Shown in pieces: positions 1 to 8,284 of a stretch of DNA of 24,626 nucleotides (position 1 is its first letter; the number at the start of each line of letters is the position of its first letter). The stretch is from positions 1-24,626 of the forward strand of contig JBOFMT010000022.1 of the NCBI GenBank assembly GCA_051658525.1. Reading direction: 5' to 3'. Below the pieces are notes generated by a model. The model searched no databases. It was not told the origin of the DNA and saw only the letters and a program-made list of their open reading frames with translations. The DNA comes from JBOFMT01 sp051658525. Its GTDB lineage: Bacteria; Bacillota_I; Bacilli_A; Erysipelotrichales; Erysipelotrichaceae. Position numbers and translations under genes: made by a program.

Positions 1-1097
1 AGTCCATTTTCCGCAACGAACAATGGTTTTTCATAACGATCATACAATAGATTTAGTGATAAACGGAATCCCAAAGGATCAATTTGCCATCCCCAATCAC
101 TTGCTTCTAAATAAGGATTCTTCAATAAACGATAGATATTCCCTGCTGCCATTTCCATATCTTTTGGATCTGTGGATACCACACGACTCATATAATAAGA
201 GAACCCTAAATAATCATGTTTTCCAGCAGCTAAGATTTCATCATCACCAGCTTCTTTTTTTAGTACTACACCACGTTCCTTAAACATTGCTTGTGCATAG
301 TTAGGATATTTCCCTCGCATATGAACATCACTAAAGAATAGACTAGCAAAACGATCACTTTGTAATGCTTTAAAAGCATCCGCAGGGCGGCACTCTCTAG
401 CATAGACAGGACCATAGTTAATCATACATCCAAATTGCCCATTTGGCACCAATTCATGACAAGCAACCACCGCCTTTGCACTCGCTAAAAAGAGGTGATG
501 GGCTGCTTGGTAAATTTGAGTTTCTCTATGTTCTTCTGGATTTGGTACAAATCCACCTCCAGTAAACGTCAAATGCAACATCGTATTGATTTCATTGAAT
601 CCCATCCAGTATTTTACACGGTTTGCATAACGTTCCATTACCACACGTGCGTAACGCTCAAAGAAAGCGACGAGTTCACGATTTTTCCATCCACCATAAG
701 CATGAGCTAAATGTAATGGCATTTCATAGTGCGATAAGGTTACAATCGGTTCAATCTTATATTTTGCTAATTCCTCAAACACACGATCATAAAACTCTAG
801 TCCAGCAACATTAGGTTCGAGTTCATCCCCTTTGGGAAAGATACGGCTCCATGCAATACTCATGCGAAAACAAGTAAATCCCATCTGCGCAAACAGAGCA
901 ATATCTTCTTTATACGTATGGTAGAAATCAATCGCTTCATGACTTGGAAATGTACCCGTTGGTGGATCTACAATTTCATGCATAATCCCACGAGGCATTA
1001 CATCAGCAATGCTCATGCCTTTTCCATCACTTAAGTAAGCACCTTCACATTGATTGGCAGAGATTGCTCCCCCCCATAAAAAGTTGTTTCCCATCAT
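1..1097 (-). CDS. GH1 6-phospho-beta-glucosidase-like enzyme, C-terminus cut by window edge
   Basis: Family 1 glycoside hydrolase, expected to cleave a phosphorylated beta-disaccharide delivered by the adjacent PTS in the cytoplasm. I translated it by hand. It opens MMGNNFLWGGAISANQCEGA, the usual GH1 N-terminus. The acid/base glutamate is E169 in GFNEIN (the commoner form is NEP). The nucleophile is E363 in AENG, at the last complete codons of the window, so roughly 110 C-terminal residues are missing. That part holds the loop that binds the 6-phosphate in this family, so phospho-substrate specificity is inferred from PTS context rather than seen. The start ATG is 3 nt after the IIA stop, and an AAGGAG lies within the end of IIA. 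A second ATG follows immediately. Last visible gene of the PTS operon. Confidence 0.93.
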   Translation of the reverse strand, partial: MMGNNFLWGGAISANQCEGAYLSDGKGMSIADVMPRGIMHEIVDPPTGTFPSHEAIDFYHTYKEDIALFAQMGFTCFRMSIAWSRIFPKGDELEPNVAGLEFYDRVFEELAKYKIEPIVTLSHYEMPLHLAHAYGGWKNRELVAFFERYARVVMERYANRVKYWMGFNEINTMLHLTFTGGGFVPNPEEHRETQIYQAAHHLFLASAKAVVACHELVPNGQFGCMINYGPVYARECRPADAFKALQSDRFASLFFSDVHMRGKYPNYAQAMFKERGVVLKKEAGDDEILAAGKHDYLGFSYYMSRVVSTDPKDMEMAAGNIYRLLKNPYLEASDWGWQIDPLGFRLSLNLLYDRYEKPLFVAENG

Positions 1098-1100
1098 AGG

Positions 1101-1406
1101 TTATACTCCTTCGCGAATTAAAATCTCTTCCGCCATATCTTTTGCTAATAACGCATTCATTAAATGATCTTGAGAATGAATAAGCAATAAGGAAATACTC
1201 GTATCCTCACCACGCATTTCTGCTTGTAACAATAAGGTTTGAATCTTATGAGCTTCCAGTAGTGAATTTGCTGCTTCTTCCATTAAGGCTCTAGCTTCGA
1301 GCTTTTGATCTTTTCTAGATGCTTGTAGTGCTTGAATGATATTACTTCTTGCATCTCCAGCATACATAATAATATTCATCGCGTGTTGTAACATTGCTTC
1401 ATTCAT
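1101..1406 (-). CDS. PTS lactose/cellobiose-type EIIA component
   Basis: Cytoplasmic EIIA of the lactose/cellobiose/chitobiose PTS family, passing phosphate from HPr to the IIB domains encoded upstream in the same operon. It has 101 residues, the normal length. The family motif is IHSQDHLM, with H77 matching the phosphorylated histidine (H78 of S. aureus LacF-type EIIA) and D80 matching the conserved acidic residue that holds metal in the trimer. The N-terminal part NIIMYAGDARS and the helix around EAHKIQ are also typical. It starts 1 nt after the stop of the DUF871 gene, so the two are translationally coupled. Sugar specificity cannot be read from EIIA. Confidence 0.95.
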   Translation of the reverse strand: MNEAMLQHAMNIIMYAGDARSNIIQALQASRKDQKLEARALMEEAANSLLEAHKIQTLLLQAEMRGEDTSISLLLIHSQDHLMNALLAKDMAEEILIREGV

Positions 1407-2489
1407 TTAGATTTCCTCCAATACAAAACGGTTTCCACCTTTGATATAAGGTAACAAACGTACATAGTCTGGATGTATTTTTGCAATCGTATTACGACGA
1501 TCATCCACACTCAATACTTGTAAGGCAACCAATAGTTCACCTTTGTAGTTTGCATAAAGATCATTATTTAATAGGATTGTTCCCGGCATTACCACGCGGG
1601 AACCTTCTTGCGTAGATGCAATGCTCGATTTTTTCAAACTCAAACGACTTGCATAGTTTCGTAACACACGATCACTACTGTCCCAACGATTTTGTAAGGT
1701 TGGTCCTACGAAATGTTCATTGAATCCCGTATCATGAAGTGCTTGTATGCGTAAACGCATCACACCACTTTGAATGTTTGCTAATTGTTGCAGTTCCAAA
1801 TCACTTGCAAATGCATCTCCAATGATGACATCATCAATGCCCAATGCAAACAATTCTTGTGCAGCAACTTCAATTGGTAGATTACGATGATCTTCTAACG
1901 TACATAACCCATCGTTCATAGGCCATGGTCCCATGCGTCCTTCCCCACTAACAAAAGCAGCAGTTCTCAGTCCTAATTTTTTATGACGAGCATGATTACT
2001 TAAGAAGCATTCCATCGATAAACCTGTATCTTGTTCTGGGTAGAAATTATGACAGGTGTATAGTTTTTCTTTACGACAACGCAAGTCAACAATACTATCA
2101 ATATAACCCGTATCAAAGCTTCCATTGACTTCAATGACCAAACCATATTGATTGAACGTCATTGCCGCTTCATGGAAACCACTCATCGGTGCATCCAAAC
2201 GGATTCCAGTAGCTCCCAAATCAACATAGAATTTCATATCGTTTGGATCAATATCAAGTGCTGTTAATAAATGATGATTGATATCGATAAACACTTCCAT
2301 ACCTAGATCACGTGCAGTCGTTAATAGGGTACGATATTGTTCAATTTGTTCAAATGCAATCACTCGATCTGCATTTAGTTCTAACATACTCGTAAACAAA
2401 CGACCATAACCTAGGTCATGTGCCTTTTTGATATAGTCTAAATTCGCTTGTAATTCACTTTGTAGTGGGTAAATACTAATTCCTATCAT
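1407..2489 (-). CDS. DUF871 / MupG-like (GH170) 6-phosphoglycosidase family protein
   Basis: 360-residue DUF871 protein. The N-terminus MIGISIYPLQSELQANLDYI and LGYGRLFTSML are the hallmark start of the family TIM barrel (about residues 1-240), followed by the cyclophilin-like C-terminal domain (about 245-360). A member, S. aureus MupG, is a 6-phospho-N-acetylmuramidase (GH170). Acidic residues at strand ends, for example in GATGIRLDAPMSGF, are retained. An AAGGAG lies 6 nt before the ATG. It sits between IIC and IIA of a lactose/cellobiose PTS that also has a GH1 enzyme, so it probably acts on a sugar 6-phosphate imported by this transporter. Whether that is a muropeptide disaccharide or another glycoside is not decided by the sequence. 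Confidence 0.87.
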   Translation of the reverse strand: MIGISIYPLQSELQANLDYIKKAHDLGYGRLFTSMLELNADRVIAFEQIEQYRTLLTTARDLGMEVFIDINHHLLTALDIDPNDMKFYVDLGATGIRLDAPMSGFHEAAMTFNQYGLVIEVNGSFDTGYIDSIVDLRCRKEKLYTCHNFYPEQDTGLSMECFLSNHARHKKLGLRTAAFVSGEGRMGPWPMNDGLCTLEDHRNLPIEVAAQELFALGIDDVIIGDAFASDLELQQLANIQSGVMRLRIQALHDTGFNEHFVGPTLQNRWDSSDRVLRNYASRLSLKKSSIASTQEGSRVVMPGTILLNNDLYANYKGELLVALQVLSVDDRRNTIAKIHPDYVRLLPYIKGGNRFVLEEI

Positions 2490-2525
2490 ATGAGTCTCCT
2501 TATTAGCAAGAAAGTAGGCAAGTGC

Positions 2526-3866
2526 CTACTTTTCTCCTTCTTTCGCTAAAGTAGCGGCAATTTTTTCATTTTCTTGACGTTCAATTAATTTTAAGAACGG
2601 TAAATAAATAATAACAACAATAATAATATTAACAATCGATAACGCAGCTCCTGTCCAGTGCATTCCTGTTGCTAGGAATCCATTTAAAATTGGAGGTGTT
2701 GTCCAAGGTACCGTTGCAACCACTGGATGCACAAGTCCCATTTCAATCATAATATAAGAGAACGCACTAATGATACTTGGTCCAATTACGAAAGGAATAA
2801 ATAACATTGGATTTAATACAACTGGGAATCCAAAGATTACTGGTTCATTGATATTGAAGATTGCTGTTGGTCCAGCAAGTGTTAATAACATTTTGTGACG
2901 TCTACGGTTTGAAATAAACATGGCTACAATCAAACCAATCGTACAAGCAGCCCCACCCATATAAACGAATGAGAATAAGAATTGATTCGTAAATACGTTG
3001 TATTGGCTCCAATCACTTACCCCTTTTTGGAACAATTCTAAGTTTTGCATCCCCGCTGGTGATAAGGCAACACCTACAAGAGGACCTAAAATATTACTAC
3101 CGTGGATACCAAAGAACCACAAGAAACTTACTAAGAATGGAATAAACATCGCTGACCAAATATTACCTGTTAAACCAGAGATTGGTGCAGAGATAAACTT
3201 TGTAATCAATTGACTTAATACCATACCATCTGCAACTGTTGAAATCGTGTAAGCTAAGATTGCAAATAACGTAACACTGATCATTGCAGGGAATAATTTA
3301 GAAAAACTTTCACTTACTGCTGGAGGTACTACATCCGGCATTTTAACTTGTAATGCTTTTAAGTTTGATAAGTGGTGTAATATTGTTACTGACAATAAAG
3401 CGACAATCATACAAGTAAACAAAGAGTCTGCACTTAAGTGTGTATAGTTTAAGAACCCAAACGCTGGAATACTAGCTTCCCCTGCAGGTACTTGTGTTAA
3501 CCAAGGTGTTGTTACAAGGTAAGAAGCTAGGGCAACACCCAATCCTTCTAGTCCAGAGTGACCGTAGTTTTTCCACAAAGATTGTCCAACACTAGCACAA
3601 ATTAAGAGTCCCCACATTGCCATGGTTCCCCACCAAATATTTTGACATACATTCCAAATCACTTGACCAAATTGTGTGGTTGTTAAGAACGTTTGGTATG
3701 CATCAATTTGTAAGTTTTGTACAAGTGTAGCCATAGAAGCTAAAATGATAATACCAATTAAACTCGTCATCCCGTTCCCAATCGAACGGATATGAATTTG
3801 ACCACCAACTTTATTCGCGATTGGCATTACGCGACGATCCATAATATCTACAAATTTATCCATCAT
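2526..3866 (-). CDS. PTS lactose/cellobiose-type EIIC permease
   Basis: Membrane component that translocates and presents the sugar for phosphorylation. It has 446 residues with about ten hydrophobic segments, the family's usual size. Two signature sites are visible. H255 lies in FFGIHGSN. E341 lies in FNINEPVIFGFPVVLNP. Both match residues that contact sugar in the cellobiose/chitobiose IIC family. The start ATG is 2 nt downstream of the tandem IIB stop (TAAGTATG) with only a weak ribosome binding site, which suggests translational coupling. A 36-nt gap separates it from the DUF871 gene. The substrate is likely a beta-glucoside or amino-sugar disaccharide; the sequence alone does not decide. 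Confidence 0.95.
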   Translation of the reverse strand: MMDKFVDIMDRRVMPIANKVGGQIHIRSIGNGMTSLIGIIILASMATLVQNLQIDAYQTFLTTTQFGQVIWNVCQNIWWGTMAMWGLLICASVGQSLWKNYGHSGLEGLGVALASYLVTTPWLTQVPAGEASIPAFGFLNYTHLSADSLFTCMIVALLSVTILHHLSNLKALQVKMPDVVPPAVSESFSKLFPAMISVTLFAILAYTISTVADGMVLSQLITKFISAPISGLTGNIWSAMFIPFLVSFLWFFGIHGSNILGPLVGVALSPAGMQNLELFQKGVSDWSQYNVFTNQFLFSFVYMGGAACTIGLIVAMFISNRRRHKMLLTLAGPTAIFNINEPVIFGFPVVLNPMLFIPFVIGPSIISAFSYIMIEMGLVHPVVATVPWTTPPILNGFLATGMHWTGAALSIVNIIIVVIIYLPFLKLIERQENEKIAATLAKEGEK

Positions 3867-3868
3867 AC

Positions 3869-4498
3869 TTATTTACCTACCATATCCATTGCCATTGCGA
3901 GTGCCTTAGCACCATCCATCATGCCATATACTTGCATCGGAATCACCGTAACCGGTACATTGTGTGGTGCGGCAATTGCACTCACTTTGTCTAACATAAA
4001 GCGAACTTGTGGTCCTAATAGAATAACATCACATTTATCTACATAAGCGGATACCGTTGCTTCGCTGATTGCTTCAATCGATACTTCAAGTCCTTGTGCA
4101 CTTGCCTGTTCCTTCATTTTGTTAACCAAAAGTGAAGTTGACATCCCAGCAGCACACGCTAAGATAATTCTTGTCATATGGTTTCTCCCTCTATTCTTTT
4201 GATAAAGCTCCTCGATTTGCATTAAGATAACTTCTGCATTCATGGTTGCAAACGCTGTTTTATCCATGAGCGCAATCGCTGTATTCAAATTTTTATGAGC
4301 TTTGTATACGTCAGGTAGTAGATAGTGAATGTGCGGGCCCAGCAACACCACATCCGATGAACAGGTTTCTTGCACACGTCCTTGACCCATTGCTTGGATC
4401 TGTAAATCGATGTGCTTACTCAATGCCACATGTCTAAGTTTCACAACCAATAAACTAGTTGTCATTCCTGCCGCACAAAGTAGTGTTACCTTCATCAT
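3869..4498 (-). CDS. Tandem PTS EIIB-EIIB (lactose/cellobiose type) fusion protein
   Basis: 209-residue protein made of two complete lactose/cellobiose EIIB domains, where the family is normally one domain of about 100 residues. Domain 1 (residues 2-102) carries phospho-cysteine C8 in LLCAAGMTTSLLV. Domain 2 (108-209) carries C115 in LACAAGMSTSLLV. Both also have the VxLLGPxxxxxL segment. The linker reads KNRGRNHM, and the DNA beneath it contains AGGGAG 7 nt before ATG codon 108. It therefore looks like a former gene boundary now read through, and a separate 102-residue IIB could also be made from 4177. The main start has AGGAGG 6 nt upstream. First gene of the PTS operon. Confidence 0.93.
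   Translation of the reverse strand: MMKVTLLCAAGMTTSLLVVKLRHVALSKHIDLQIQAMGQGRVQETCSSDVVLLGPHIHYLLPDVYKAHKNLNTAIALMDKTAFATMNAEVILMQIEELYQKNRGRNHMTRIILACAAGMSTSLLVNKMKEQASAQGLEVSIEAISEATVSAYVDKCDVILLGPQVRFMLDKVSAIAAPHNVPVTVIPMQVYGMMDGAKALAMAMDMVGK
4185..4190 (-). promoter_or_regulatory. Internal Shine-Dalgarno inside tandem IIB
   Basis: AGGGAG on the minus strand, 7 nt before an in-frame ATG (4175-4177) that is exactly the first codon of the second IIB domain. Spacing is as good as at ordinary gene starts in this window. Internal initiation is inferred from sequence only. Confidence 0.6.
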
Positions 4499-4523
4499 GT
4501 TTACCCTCCTGTATTACATCCTT

Positions 4524-4561
4524 AGTATAAAACAAAAAATGTAAGCGTTCCACCAGCGCTT
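4524..4561 (-). promoter_or_regulatory. PTS operon promoter with overlapping dyad and cre-like site
   Basis: A -10 of TATACT (4524-4529) lies about 25 nt upstream of the IIB ribosome binding site. The -35 position (TGGAAC) is poor, as expected for an activator-dependent promoter. Over it lies a dyad AAGCG-N9-CGCTT (4543-4547 and 4557-4561), a candidate LicR-type activator site. A cre-like sequence (TGTAAGCGTTCCAC, plus strand 4540-4553) overlaps the same place. It matches WTGNAANCGNWNNCW at 13 of 15 positions, failing at the last two. Binding is inferred. Confidence 0.5.
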
Positions 4562-4576
4562 TTCCTAAGGGAATAG

Positions 4577-4604
4577 GAAAAAGCGATTCCCTTAGGAATC
4601 GCTT
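4577..4604 (-). terminator. Terminator of the LicR-like gene, with overlapping alternative hairpin
   Basis: On the minus strand AAGCGATTCC, a 4-nt loop, GGAATCGCTT, then TTTCC. It begins at the stop codon of the regulator. A second inverted repeat (4564-4574 with 4586-4596) shares its inner arm, so the two hairpins exclude one another. Confidence 0.7.
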
Positions 4605-6486
4605 AGGTTTCTAGATACATGGTCTCCATCACATACATAAAATCATGGAAGTTTTTACTATGTTTTACGCGTTCTACAAAATGTGGTAACACTAAGATCT
4701 GTGCTAACAAATCCATAAATTGTTGAAGATGTTCTTGATCCGCTTCACTGTAAGCACCCAAGAGCACCACCCGAATCCGATTCTCATCCCAGTGCAGTGG
4801 GGTAGATAATACCGCAATGGCAATCTTACTCTCTACTGCACTGAATTGTAAGGCATGCGGTAGAGCAACACCAGATTCTAGCGCTGTGGATACCAGTGCA
4901 TCACGTGTACATACATCTTCATAGAAGGTTTCATCTACACAACCAAAACTATGTAAACGCGAACACAACTGTGCAATCACTTCATGTTTATGTTTTGCCT
5001 GTGGTAGGATGACAAATAAATTAGGATCAAAATAACGGTGCATCAAATCAAAAAATAACAATCGTTTTTGTTGGAGCACCACACGTTCGAGTGCTTCTTT
5101 TACTTTGATTTTATCCACAATGGAAAAGGATGGTTGTATTTGGATCATCGTAGTCATCGCACCAACATCGATTGAGGATGTGGTAATAATCAAATTTGCT
5201 TGTGCAACCTCTTGCTTGCTCATTTGATGTGCCTTATGCACTACCATCGTATCCAGATTACAAAAACTAGCAACTGCATCCCCTATATAATTCAACATGG
5301 TTTTATTGTAAGGAATGACAACCCAAATATGGAGTTGTGCTTGTTTATCTTGTTTTCTAACTTTATAAAATAACATGGCTAAATAGGCAACAACATAACT
5401 CCATTCATTGACTTCAAAGCTAACGTTACAAGCATCTTCAACGACTTTACACAACTGCATCGCAGTTGTAAAAATAAAGGGATGATCGTTACGTAGTGCG
5501 TTGTGTAAGGGATTGGACAACGTAATTCCGCGCTCCATCCGACTGATGGAAACAAGAATGTGTAAAATCAAATCATCCAAATAAGGTTGTACATCCACTA
5601 GGTTCATTTGCATCCCTGCTAAGGTCTTAGAAACAGCACGATAGACCAACTCATAGCGTATTGGATCCACCTTAGGATTGTCTCGAATTGCTTGTTCCAA
5701 TGCATCCAACTCTAAACTCTTTTCCACCATAAAACTCAAGTAACGACACTGTTCTTCGCTAAGCTGCCATTCGTACTGCGCAAGCTGTTGCTTGAGTTCC
5801 ATCACGAATGGATGTATCTTTGGTACTTCACTCCATAAGTCATAGCGATTGCCATCCCTTGCTAACATCATAGCAAGTTCCATTTGCATGCGAGAAAGTG
5901 AGATGTAACGTGTGGAAATGTCACATGCCGCAACACAGGCTAACAAACATTCCCTTAAACTATCGAAATCATGATTAGGGAAATAACGCTGTAGCTGCAT
6001 AATATCTTGTTGCACTTGCATTTGTTTCGTTAGTTCAAATAGGATTCGATTACGAGCAAAAGAACCTTCTAAAAAGTAGCTTGGTCCTTTTTTTTCTAGG
6101 CGTAATTTGTCTTGATAACACTTCTCCATCCAAAATTTAATTTGCAAACAATCCTGTTCAATCGTTCGCTCACTTACATAGAGCATTTCTGCTAATTCAT
6201 AGAGATCAACCGTTTCGTGGTCTAGTAGGGCAAGTAGAATGACGACAATCCGATCACTTGGCTCACTTTGTGAGGTTCGCTCTTTCGCAACGTAAGTAGA
6301 AATCAAGTAGTAGCCTTTGACACGGTCTCCTAAGATGGTTTCCCCTAGCACACTATTAATCGCTGCTACATCGTTTCGGATGGTTCGTGTACTTACATCG
6401 AGCCATTGTGCAAGTTCACTTCCCTTTACATACGAATTTGAAGTGCGCAAGCTTTCAATGATTTTTACCTGTCGTTGTGTTAACAT
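4603..6486 (-). CDS. LicR/MtlR-type PRD regulator with degenerate phosphorylation sites
   Basis: 627-residue PTS-controlled transcriptional activator-type protein. Layout by eye: HTH (about 1-55), second HTH (about 80-135), PRD1 (about 170-275), PRD2 (about 285-385), EIIB-like domain (about 385-470) and fructose/mannitol-type EIIA (about 485-627). The EIIA histidine is present (H544 in GVALPHA), and the first PRD2 histidine appears to be H309 in LILHI. The second PRD2 position reads AYLAMLF instead of the usual YLALHF. In PRD1 both expected histidines look replaced (QMELAM and YLSFMV). The EIIB-like domain begins WVVIPYN, without the phospho-cysteine loop. It lies directly upstream of the PTS operon in the same orientation, so it is its likely activator. 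Confidence 0.9.
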   Translation of the reverse strand: MLTQRQVKIIESLRTSNSYVKGSELAQWLDVSTRTIRNDVAAINSVLGETILGDRVKGYYLISTYVAKERTSQSEPSDRIVVILLALLDHETVDLYELAEMLYVSERTIEQDCLQIKFWMEKCYQDKLRLEKKGPSYFLEGSFARNRILFELTKQMQVQQDIMQLQRYFPNHDFDSLRECLLACVAACDISTRYISLSRMQMELAMMLARDGNRYDLWSEVPKIHPFVMELKQQLAQYEWQLSEEQCRYLSFMVEKSLELDALEQAIRDNPKVDPIRYELVYRAVSKTLAGMQMNLVDVQPYLDDLILHILVSISRMERGITLSNPLHNALRNDHPFIFTTAMQLCKVVEDACNVSFEVNEWSYVVAYLAMLFYKVRKQDKQAQLHIWVVIPYNKTMLNYIGDAVASFCNLDTMVVHKAHQMSKQEVAQANLIITTSSIDVGAMTTMIQIQPSFSIVDKIKVKEALERVVLQQKRLLFFDLMHRYFDPNLFVILPQAKHKHEVIAQLCSRLHSFGCVDETFYEDVCTRDALVSTALESGVALPHALQFSAVESKIAIAVLSTPLHWDENRIRVVLLGAYSEADQEHLQQFMDLLAQILVLPHFVERVKHSKNFHDFMYVMETMYLET

Positions 6487-6513
6487 TCATCATCCCCCAT
6501 TTTCGTTAGTTTT

Positions 6514-6542
6514 ATTTTAACATATCCCACGTTTTCCTACAA
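6514..6542 (-). promoter_or_regulatory. Promoter of the LicR-like gene
   Basis: -10 TAAAAT (6514-6519) with a TG just upstream and -35 TTGTAG (6537-6542), spacer 17 nt. It lies between the terminator of the ABC operon and the regulator start. The -35 is weak. Confidence 0.5.
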
Positions 6543-6587
6543 TATGAATGAATTTTGTGAATTTATGCTCTTTTAGATGGGTAAATG

Positions 6588-6621
6588 CAAAAAAAGAGCA
6601 AGAATTTACCCTCTTAGCTCT
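6588..6621 (-). terminator. Terminator of the CydDC-like ABC operon
   Basis: On the minus strand AGAGC, bulged T, AAGA, loop, TCTT, GCTCT, then a run of seven T, directly after the stop codon at 6631. A competing repeat (GGGTAAAT 6579-6586 with ATTTACCC 6604-6611) overlaps it. Confidence 0.75.
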
Positions 6622-6630
6622 GTTTTATTT

Positions 6631-8283
6631 TTATGAATCACGACCCGTTTCCAACTGTAAAATCGAATCGGCAATGCGTAATGTTGAAGCACGATGTGAG
6701 ACCAAGACAACCGTACGGTTTTCTCGTTCCGCATCCAACACTTTTAAGATTTCTGCTTCATTTAAACTATCCAAATTACTTGTTGGCTCATCTAACAACA
6801 AACAAGGAGAATCATACAGGAAGGCACGTGCTAGTCCAATTCGTTGGCGTTCGCCACCGGATAAACTATCACCAAGTTCTCCTACTTTAGTAGCATAACC
6901 TTTTGGAAAACTTAAAATACGCTCATGCATCGCAGCTTTTTTCGCTGCTTGCATCACTTCTTCTTTTGTAGCATCCGCTTTCGCAATGGCAATATTTTCA
7001 TAGATTGTCGTATCAAACAAATACGTATCTTGTGTAACATAACTTTGCATCGTTCTTAAATTTTTCGTATTGATCGTGCGAACATCATTTCCATTGATGC
7101 TTACACTTCCCGCATTTGTATCATAGAAGCGCATCAATAGTTTCAACAACGTTGATTTTCCACTCCCGCTTTTTCCTTGAATTCCAAGAATAGCACGTGG
7201 TGGCAAGCTGAATGACACATCATTTAAGATGGTTTCATCCTCATACGCAAAGTGAACATTGTTAATGGATACATCTTCAAATGTAGTAACGACACCCGCT
7301 TCAACTTCTTCGATTTCAGGTGACTCTTCTAATAAATCCAAGACACGGTTGCCACTTGCAAATGTATAAAATAAGTTATTGGCTAAGTTACTAAGGGCAA
7401 CTACAGGACCAAATGAGGATGCCATAGCTACTACCGCAACTACAAACCCCATCAGAGAGATTGCATTTGTCATATAGAAGTAACTTGCAACCAAGCACAT
7501 CAAGACAATACTACTTAAAATCACAATATCACTGATGGCACGAATTTCACCTTCAATTGCTTTTAGACGAGCTTGCATCACTTCTAAGCTGTCATTTTTT
7601 TCATGTAGATTAGCCAAACGTTGTACTTGGGCATCAAATTGAAGGATTTCTTTTACTCCACGGATATTATCGAGTAAATAACCATTGAGTTCTCCAAACT
7701 CATTACGGTACGTAATTCCATCTTCTCTCCCTTTTTTCGACATCATGAGAGGAATTACAATTCCTACAACGAGATAGCCAACAAGTGCTACCAGTGCGAT
7801 GATGACATGAATTTGATAGAATACATACAGTAAAATCATTGAGGTTAAGAAAGCAATACCGATAGGAGAAATCGTATGGGCAAAGAACACTTCCAACAAC
7901 TCAATATCCGATGTGATAATGCTAATTAAATTTCCTTTATCCTTACCATCCAGTTTTGCTGGCGCTAGGGTTCTTAACTTGGCAAAGATTTGATTTCGAA
8001 ACTCTGCTAAGATTTTAAACGCGATAAAGTGGTTACAAGCTTGCTCTGCATAACGTAAGATTCCTCGTGCAATGGCAAAGAATACGAGCAAACCGACAAA
8101 CCAGGTCCATGAAAAGCTGACGCCTTCTACGATTTGAACCAAACCATAAGCTCCCATCACCGGAATGATGATCGCACATAAGAAACCAAGTACTCCAAGA
8201 ACAATGGCTAATAGCATCAAATGCATAAAGGGCAAAACACGCCCGATGAGTTGCATGGCAACACGAAATCCATTTCGTTTCAT
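6631..8283 (-). CDS. ABC exporter subunit, CydC-like (membrane plus ATPase)
   Basis: 550-residue half-transporter: six hydrophobic segments over residues 1-300, then the ATPase domain (about 335-550). Walker A is GKSGSGKST (370-378), the signature is LSGGERQ (from 474), Walker B is LLLDEP (495-500) with the catalytic glutamate, and the H-loop is LVSHR. It pairs with the gene 1 nt upstream, which encodes the partner half, as in CydDC. No cydAB oxidase is present here, so export of cysteine or glutathione for cytochrome bd is only one option; a heme, peptide or drug substrate is equally possible. The usual Q-loop glutamine is present (VTQDTYLF). CydC-type naming rests on the pairing and general layout. 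Confidence 0.85.
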   Translation of the reverse strand: MKRNGFRVAMQLIGRVLPFMHLMLLAIVLGVLGFLCAIIIPVMGAYGLVQIVEGVSFSWTWFVGLLVFFAIARGILRYAEQACNHFIAFKILAEFRNQIFAKLRTLAPAKLDGKDKGNLISIITSDIELLEVFFAHTISPIGIAFLTSMILLYVFYQIHVIIALVALVGYLVVGIVIPLMMSKKGREDGITYRNEFGELNGYLLDNIRGVKEILQFDAQVQRLANLHEKNDSLEVMQARLKAIEGEIRAISDIVILSSIVLMCLVASYFYMTNAISLMGFVVAVVAMASSFGPVVALSNLANNLFYTFASGNRVLDLLEESPEIEEVEAGVVTTFEDVSINNVHFAYEDETILNDVSFSLPPRAILGIQGKSGSGKSTLLKLLMRFYDTNAGSVSINGNDVRTINTKNLRTMQSYVTQDTYLFDTTIYENIAIAKADATKEEVMQAAKKAAMHERILSFPKGYATKVGELGDSLSGGERQRIGLARAFLYDSPCLLLDEPTSNLDSLNEAEILKVLDAERENRTVVLVSHRASTLRIADSILQLETGRDS

Positions 8284-8284
8284 C

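Noticed and set aside
6579..6611. Inverted repeat GGGTAAAT/ATTTACCC near the ABC operon terminator as a riboswitch
   Set aside because: The arms are short, and it follows a gene end rather than leading one. Noted only as a competing fold.
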